Origin: Peptoanaerobacter stomatis
Lineage (GTDB): Bacteria; Bacillota; Clostridia; Peptostreptococcales; Filifactoraceae
Length of the DNA: 64,000 nucleotides
Direction: 5' to 3'
Assembly (NCBI RefSeq): GCF_000238095.2
Contig: NZ_JH815225.1
Location: 1,598,419 to 1,662,418 of the forward strand
Part shown: piece after piece, positions 59,784-64,000 of the stretch
Numbering within the stretch: position 1 is the stretch's first letter
Layout: every line of letters begins with the position of its first letter
Translations under genes and position numbers: made by a program
The notes under the pieces: generated by a model
What the model was told of the DNA's origin: nothing
The model's database searches: none
Seen by the model: only the letters and a program-made list of their open reading frames with translations

Positions 59784-59946
59784 ATTTTTAAATTATGAAC
59801 TGTTTATTTTGGATTAATAATATAAATATGAAAATAAAAGTCGGATTTGAAAGATAAATAAGTAGGTTTGGCTTTATTATAAAAATAAAAAATATTATAG
59901 TTAACAGCATAATAAATATGCTTTATTATAAAAATTTAGGAGAGTT

Positions 59947-60537
59947 ATGGAACAAGTAAATAATGATATAAAAGAGTTTTTTAACATTAAAGCGTCAAAT
60001 TGGGATAATGAATCCAAGGCTGATGACAATCTTTTGAAAGCCATATTTGAAATAACCGGCATAAAAAATAATATGAAAGTTTTGGATATAGGTTGCGGAA
60101 CAGGAGTGTTGTTTGGAAGTTTATTGAAATACGTTCCAAGTGAAATAGTAGGAGTTGATATATCCGATAAAATGCTCGAGATAGCAAGAAAAAAATATAG
60201 GCATTTCGACAACATAAAATTCAAAAATATGGATGTTTTGGAATTGGATGAAAATGATTTTGATATAGTCTACATATACAATGCTTATCCGCATATCATG
60301 GATGTTGAAAAATTAAAATTTAAATTGAAACAAGTTTGTAAAATAGGAGCGAGAATAACCGTAGCACATGGAAAAAGCAGAAATTTTATAGAAAATATAC
60401 ATAAAAATGTTGGAAATAATATATCAAGAACGCTTAGAGATGTGAATACTGAAACAAAATTTTGGGAAGATATGTTGAATATTGACATATCAATAGATAC
60501 TGACAAATTTTATATGTTTTCAGGAACAGTTAAATAA
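59947..60537 (+). CDS. Class I SAM-dependent methyltransferase
   Basis: 196 residues. KVLDIGCGTGVLFGSLL is motif I, VGVDISDKMLEIARKK motif II, and MDVLELDENDFDIVYIYNAYPHI the acidic loop region. Substrate unknown. AGGAG precedes the ATG. The neighbours (ECF S component, molbindin) do not define it. The tail contains NFIENIHKN and FYMFSGTVK. Confidence 0.85.
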   Translation: MEQVNNDIKEFFNIKASNWDNESKADDNLLKAIFEITGIKNNMKVLDIGCGTGVLFGSLLKYVPSEIVGVDISDKMLEIARKKYRHFDNIKFKNMDVLELDENDFDIVYIYNAYPHIMDVEKLKFKLKQVCKIGARITVAHGKSRNFIENIHKNVGNNISRTLRDVNTETKFWEDMLNIDISIDTDKFYMFSGTVK

Positions 60538-60736
60538 ATTTAACTCATAATCATATGTACTGATGAGAGTTTTTTGTATTTGAAGGTATTATTTTATTGA
60601 CTGTAAATAATTTTGTTGTAATGTAATTATATGATTATTTAATATTTTTAGTATAAAAAGTTATATGATGATAGAATACAATATTTTTTAAATGATGTTC
60701 AAATTGTGAAAATATCGTATAGAAAATAGTATAAAC

Positions 60737-60784
60737 GAAAAGGGACTGCTGATATGATTTTTATTATTTTTCAACAGTCCCTTT
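60737..60784 (-). terminator. Terminator of the molbindin gene
   Basis: Perfect stem AAAGGGACTG/CAGTCCCTTT with a loop of about 26 bases, just downstream of the stop codon. A/T flanks suit both directions. Confidence 0.75.
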
Positions 60785-60788
60785 AAAA

Positions 60789-60995
60789 CTATTCTATTCC
60801 AACCATTACATTAGATGCTTTTATTATTGCATATGCTTCTTTGCCTTCTGCAAGACCAAGCTCTTTTACAGCCTCGTTTGTTATAGATGAGCTTATTACG
60901 TTACCGCCGATATCTATCTTAACTATTGAGTGAACAGCTCCTTCTGTTATTTTTACTACTTTTCCTTTGAATTGATTTCTTGCACTTATTTTCAT
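60789..60995 (-). CDS. Molbindin (single TOBE/Mop domain)
   Basis: 68 residues, one Mop domain: SARNQFKGKVVKITEGAVHS, VKIDIGGNVISSSIT and AYAIIKASNVMVG. It stores or buffers molybdate or tungstate in oligomers. AAGGAG precedes the ATG. A MobA-like transferase (41095-41676) elsewhere in the window agrees with molybdopterin or tungstopterin use. Confidence 0.9.
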   Translation of the reverse strand: MKISARNQFKGKVVKITEGAVHSIVKIDIGGNVISSSITNEAVKELGLAEGKEAYAIIKASNVMVGIE

Positions 60996-61209
60996 AGTTA
61001 AATCTCCTTATTTTGTATTTATTATAGAATAAATTTATTAACAATCTAATCAGATTATTAATGCGGCAACTGTTAAACAGCAAATATAAAACTATTATAA
61101 TGCTTATAAATTAGAATTCTATTGACTTATTAACAGTATAAAATTTGGAACCGATATAAATTCTATATAGTCAAATTATACACAAATTTTAAAATATTAA
61201 ACATTTACT

Positions 61210-63324
61210 TTATTGTACTATCGCAAAATCCACTTCTCTGAATTCTTCCGATGTTCTTACTACCTTTACTTTTATTTTGTCACCCAAAGTGTATTTTTTG
61301 CCTGTGGATTTACCAATTACAGCATAGTTTGTTTCGTCAAATTCATATCGGTCATCCGTCATCTCTACAAATCTTACCAAGCCTTCAACGGTGTTGTCTA
61401 ATCTTACAAATATACCGAAATTTGTAACTGAGGATATAACTCCTTCAAATGTATAGCCTACGAATTTTGTCATATACTGAGCTTTTCTCAAATCGTCTAC
61501 TTGTCTTTCCGCATCGTCCGCCATTTGCTCCATAAGTGATGATTGCTCTGACGCTTTTGCTACTACACCGTCCAAATATTTTGCTCGTCTTTCGTCTATT
61601 TTGCCGTCCAAATATTCTTTTATTATCCTGTGTATTTGCAAGTCAGGGTATCTTCTTATAGGTGATGTGAAATGGCAGTAATATTTAAGCGATAGTGAAA
61701 AGTGGCCGAGACATATCGGGCTGTATCTTGCTTTTTTTAGTGAACGAAGCAATAGCGTGGATATTACTTCCTCTTCTTTTTTTCCATTTAAGCTGTCTAA
61801 TAAATCTTGTAATTGCTTAGGGTGTACATCGTCATCTATCTTGAGTTTATAATTGTAAGTTTCCAAAATCGGCAAGAGTTTTCTGAGTTTGTCTACGTCA
61901 GGATATTCGTGTACTCTATATACGAACGGTACAGATGCCCAATAAAATTCTTCGGCTATAGTTTCGTTTGTTATGAGCATAAATTCTTCGATTATTTTGT
62001 TTCCTATTCTTCTATCTTCAGGTCTTATGTCTATTACATTTTTATTTTCGTCCATTTCTATAGAGCTTTCCGGAAAATTAAAATCCATTGCTCCTCTTGC
62101 AAATCTGTGTTCTCTTAGTAGTTTTGCAAGTTCATCGCTCAAAGTGAGAACTTCTCTTAAAATTTCACCTTTTTTTAATACGGTTTCATCTCCGTTTTCT
62201 AAAAAATCGGATACTTCTGTATATACCAATCTTGCGTGTGAGTTTATTATACTTTTTTGTATTTTATGATTTACTACTTTGCCTTTGTCATCTATTTCCA
62301 TTATGCAAGACAGTGCCAATCTGTCAACGTTCGGATGAAGTGAGCAGACTCCGTTTGACAATTTTTCGGGGAGCATAGGCACTACAGTGTCAACTAAATA
62401 TACAGATGTGCCACGTCTAAACGCCTCTGAATCGAGTGCGGTATTTTCGGTTACATATTCTGATACGTCCGCTATATGTACACCGAGCGAGTAATTGCCG
62501 TTTTGTAGTTTTGATATGGATATTGCATCGTCCAAATCTTTTGCATCCCAGCCGTCTATTGTGAATATGAATTCATCTCTCAAATCAAGTCTATCTTGAA
62601 TTTTACTCATATTTATATCTTCAGGTATTCTACTTACTTCTTTTAAAACTTTTGCAGGGAAATTTTCGCTCAATTTATTTTCTGCAAATATGGCTTTGAA
62701 ATATACATCTTTGTCATTTTTATCAGCTATTATTTTTATTATTTTGCCCTCCGCTTTTTTTTCGCTTTGAGCATACTGATATATTTCACATTCTACTGTA
62801 TCGCCTTCTCTTGCTCCGTTTTCGTATTTTTTAGGTATGTATATATCTGATGTTATCTTTCGGCTTAGCGGTATAACGAATCCGTAGTCTTTTTGTCTTT
62901 GGTATCTGCCTATTACAGTGTCTATATTTCTTTGTAATATCTGTACCACTTTTCCTTCAGCTTTCTGATCGTCTTTTTGCGGTCTTGTGATTTCGATTAA
63001 TACCTTATCTTTGTCCATTGCGCCCATTAAGTCGGATCTTGATACGAATATATCTCTTTCGTCAAGTGACGGTCTTATGAACGCAAAGCCTTTTTGCGTC
63101 ATAAGCACTATACCTGCTTTCATACCCAATTTTTCCGGTACGGTGTATTTTTGCTTTTTAGGAGTTTTGACTACAAGACCGTCTTCTACCATTTCGTTCA
63201 ATATATTTTGTACTTCATCTGCTTGTATATCTTGAAAAAAAGCACATATTTCATCAAAATCTTGAGGATGTGTATCTTTTTTTGACAGGAAATCTATCAA
63301 ACTTTCCTTTAAATCTTCGCTCAT
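61210..63324 (-). CDS. rnr: Ribonuclease R
   Basis: 704 residues, normal length for Firmicute RNase R. N-terminal winged helix (about 1-70), cold-shock domains (about 70-225), the RNB catalytic domain with DGWDAKDLDDAISISKLQNG (metal Asp) and HFTSPIRRYPDLQIHRII, and a C-terminal S1 domain (VGYTFEGVISSVTNFGIFVR). It degrades structured RNA 3' to 5'. No secG or smpB neighbour is seen, unlike many Firmicutes. GGGG lies upstream of the ATG. Confidence 0.95.
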   Translation of the reverse strand: MSEDLKESLIDFLSKKDTHPQDFDEICAFFQDIQADEVQNILNEMVEDGLVVKTPKKQKYTVPEKLGMKAGIVLMTQKGFAFIRPSLDERDIFVSRSDLMGAMDKDKVLIEITRPQKDDQKAEGKVVQILQRNIDTVIGRYQRQKDYGFVIPLSRKITSDIYIPKKYENGAREGDTVECEIYQYAQSEKKAEGKIIKIIADKNDKDVYFKAIFAENKLSENFPAKVLKEVSRIPEDINMSKIQDRLDLRDEFIFTIDGWDAKDLDDAISISKLQNGNYSLGVHIADVSEYVTENTALDSEAFRRGTSVYLVDTVVPMLPEKLSNGVCSLHPNVDRLALSCIMEIDDKGKVVNHKIQKSIINSHARLVYTEVSDFLENGDETVLKKGEILREVLTLSDELAKLLREHRFARGAMDFNFPESSIEMDENKNVIDIRPEDRRIGNKIIEEFMLITNETIAEEFYWASVPFVYRVHEYPDVDKLRKLLPILETYNYKLKIDDDVHPKQLQDLLDSLNGKKEEEVISTLLLRSLKKARYSPICLGHFSLSLKYYCHFTSPIRRYPDLQIHRIIKEYLDGKIDERRAKYLDGVVAKASEQSSLMEQMADDAERQVDDLRKAQYMTKFVGYTFEGVISSVTNFGIFVRLDNTVEGLVRFVEMTDDRYEFDETNYAVIGKSTGKKYTLGDKIKVKVVRTSEEFREVDFAIVQ

Positions 63325-63471
63325 AACTACCCCCTATGTAAATAAAATGATATTGCTTAACAAATAAAAATAATCGTCTTGAAAATTTTTATAAAATATC
63401 TATAATAATATTATATCATAGATTGAAAATTTTATTTATAATTAAAATTTATAAAGATACAGGAGATAATT

Positions 63472-64000
63472 ATGCTGACTTTAATTAAAAACGGAAATGT
63501 AGTGACTTCAAGTGAAACGTTTGTATCCGATATACTTATAGAAGATGAAATTATAAAAGCTATAGGTAAGTTTGACGAAAAAATTGCAGATGTGGTGATA
63601 GATGCAACCGGCAAATATGTAATGCCGGGAGCAATAGATGCACATACACATATGGAGCTTAGACAATCGGAAAAATTTACAAGTGTAGATGATTTTTACA
63701 CAGGTACTGTTGCAGCGGCTTGCGGAGGTACAACTACAATTATAGATCATATAGCATTCGGACCTGCCGGTTGTAACTTGCATTACAGCATAGACAGATA
63801 CAAGGAGCTTGCCGAAAAATCGGCAATAGATTATGCTTTCCATGGAGTTATTCAACACGTGGATGACGAAATAATAAAAGAACTTGAGAATATTGTAGAA
63901 AACGAAGGTATAATAAGTTTTAAAGCATACAGCACATACGGTTTTCCTACTACAGACGAAGGATTTTACAGAATTTTGCAAAGTATGAAAAAAACAGGCG
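63472..64000 (+). CDS. Dihydropyrimidinase / D-hydantoinase, truncated by window end
   Basis: The first 176 residues of a cyclic amidohydrolase. It starts MLTLIKNGNVVTSS, with the metal-binding VMPGAIDAHTHMEL, the CGGTTTIIDHIAF strand, and ISFKAYSTYG, where the Lys would be carbamylated to bridge two metals. AGGAG precedes the ATG. It probably opens dihydropyrimidines or hydantoins. The rest lies beyond the window, so an allantoinase or other relative cannot be fully excluded. Confidence 0.85.
   Translation, partial: MLTLIKNGNVVTSSETFVSDILIEDEIIKAIGKFDEKIADVVIDATGKYVMPGAIDAHTHMELRQSEKFTSVDDFYTGTVAAACGGTTTIIDHIAFGPAGCNLHYSIDRYKELAEKSAIDYAFHGVIQHVDDEIIKELENIVENEGIISFKAYSTYGFPTTDEGFYRILQSMKKTG

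Overview
The window is about 64 kb of a very AT-rich genome around a chromosomal replication origin. Gene content (a SigB/SigF-type sigma module, DUF948/YtxH stress proteins, minCDE, a sortase, LytR-CpsA-Psr protein, Firmicute-type rpmH-rnpA-yidD-yidC-jag, flavodiiron protein and hemerythrin) points to an anaerobic low-GC Firmicute (Clostridia/Peptostreptococcaceae-like). Genus is not determinable from the sequence alone. Two chemoreceptors suggest a chemotactic cell.

Layout. The left edge carries tandem strong promoters firing leftward out of the window. From there to about 22.4 kb almost everything is on the minus strand: a lipoprotein next to a perfect parS site, a stress-sigma operon (ytxH-ytxG-rsbV-rsbW-sigB), gyrA, gyrB, a small alarmone synthetase, an IS200-type insertion sequence, two paralogous methyl-accepting chemotaxis proteins, mnmG, a phosphoesterase, dnaN and dnaA. 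The origin appears bipartite: one DnaA-box cluster upstream of dnaA (22.5-22.8 kb), and a second between dnaA and dnaN followed by a run of DnaA-trio triplets (20.95-20.99 kb). To the right, a perfect-consensus promoter with a long structured leader drives rpmH-rnpA-yidD-yidC-jag on the plus strand. mnmE, rsmG, noc and parAB, which often belong to this neighbourhood, are not in the window.

25.7-31.6 kb is a minus-strand tetR-MMPL transporter-exported coiled-coil operon with two palindromic operators over tandem promoters. 31.8-40.2 kb holds fur/perR-argS, a sortase, an LCP protein, minCDE-rodA and an HD-domain protein. 40.2-47.3 kb mixes a frameshifted hydrolase, a MobA-like transferase, a stalk-domain protein, a DUF1858 protein, an unknown 216-residue protein, hemerythrin, flavodiiron protein, a PAP2 phosphatase and a glyoxalase. 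47.6-51.3 kb contains hemA, hemB and hemL (glutamate to porphobilinogen). 51.7-55.8 kb is a thiamine salvage operon (thiD-thiM-thiE/HAD fusion-unknown membrane protein-tenA). The right end has an M42 peptidase, a flavin reductase, a DHH phosphoesterase, an ECF S component, a methyltransferase, a molbindin, RNase R, and the start of a dihydropyrimidinase that runs off the window.

The most unusual property is the intergenic DNA. At least four families of short interspersed repeats (about 100-135 bp, some with perfect terminal inverted repeats) recur. One family brackets tetR, and another looks like decayed copies of a short coding sequence. All calls come from reading the sequence. No database search was run.
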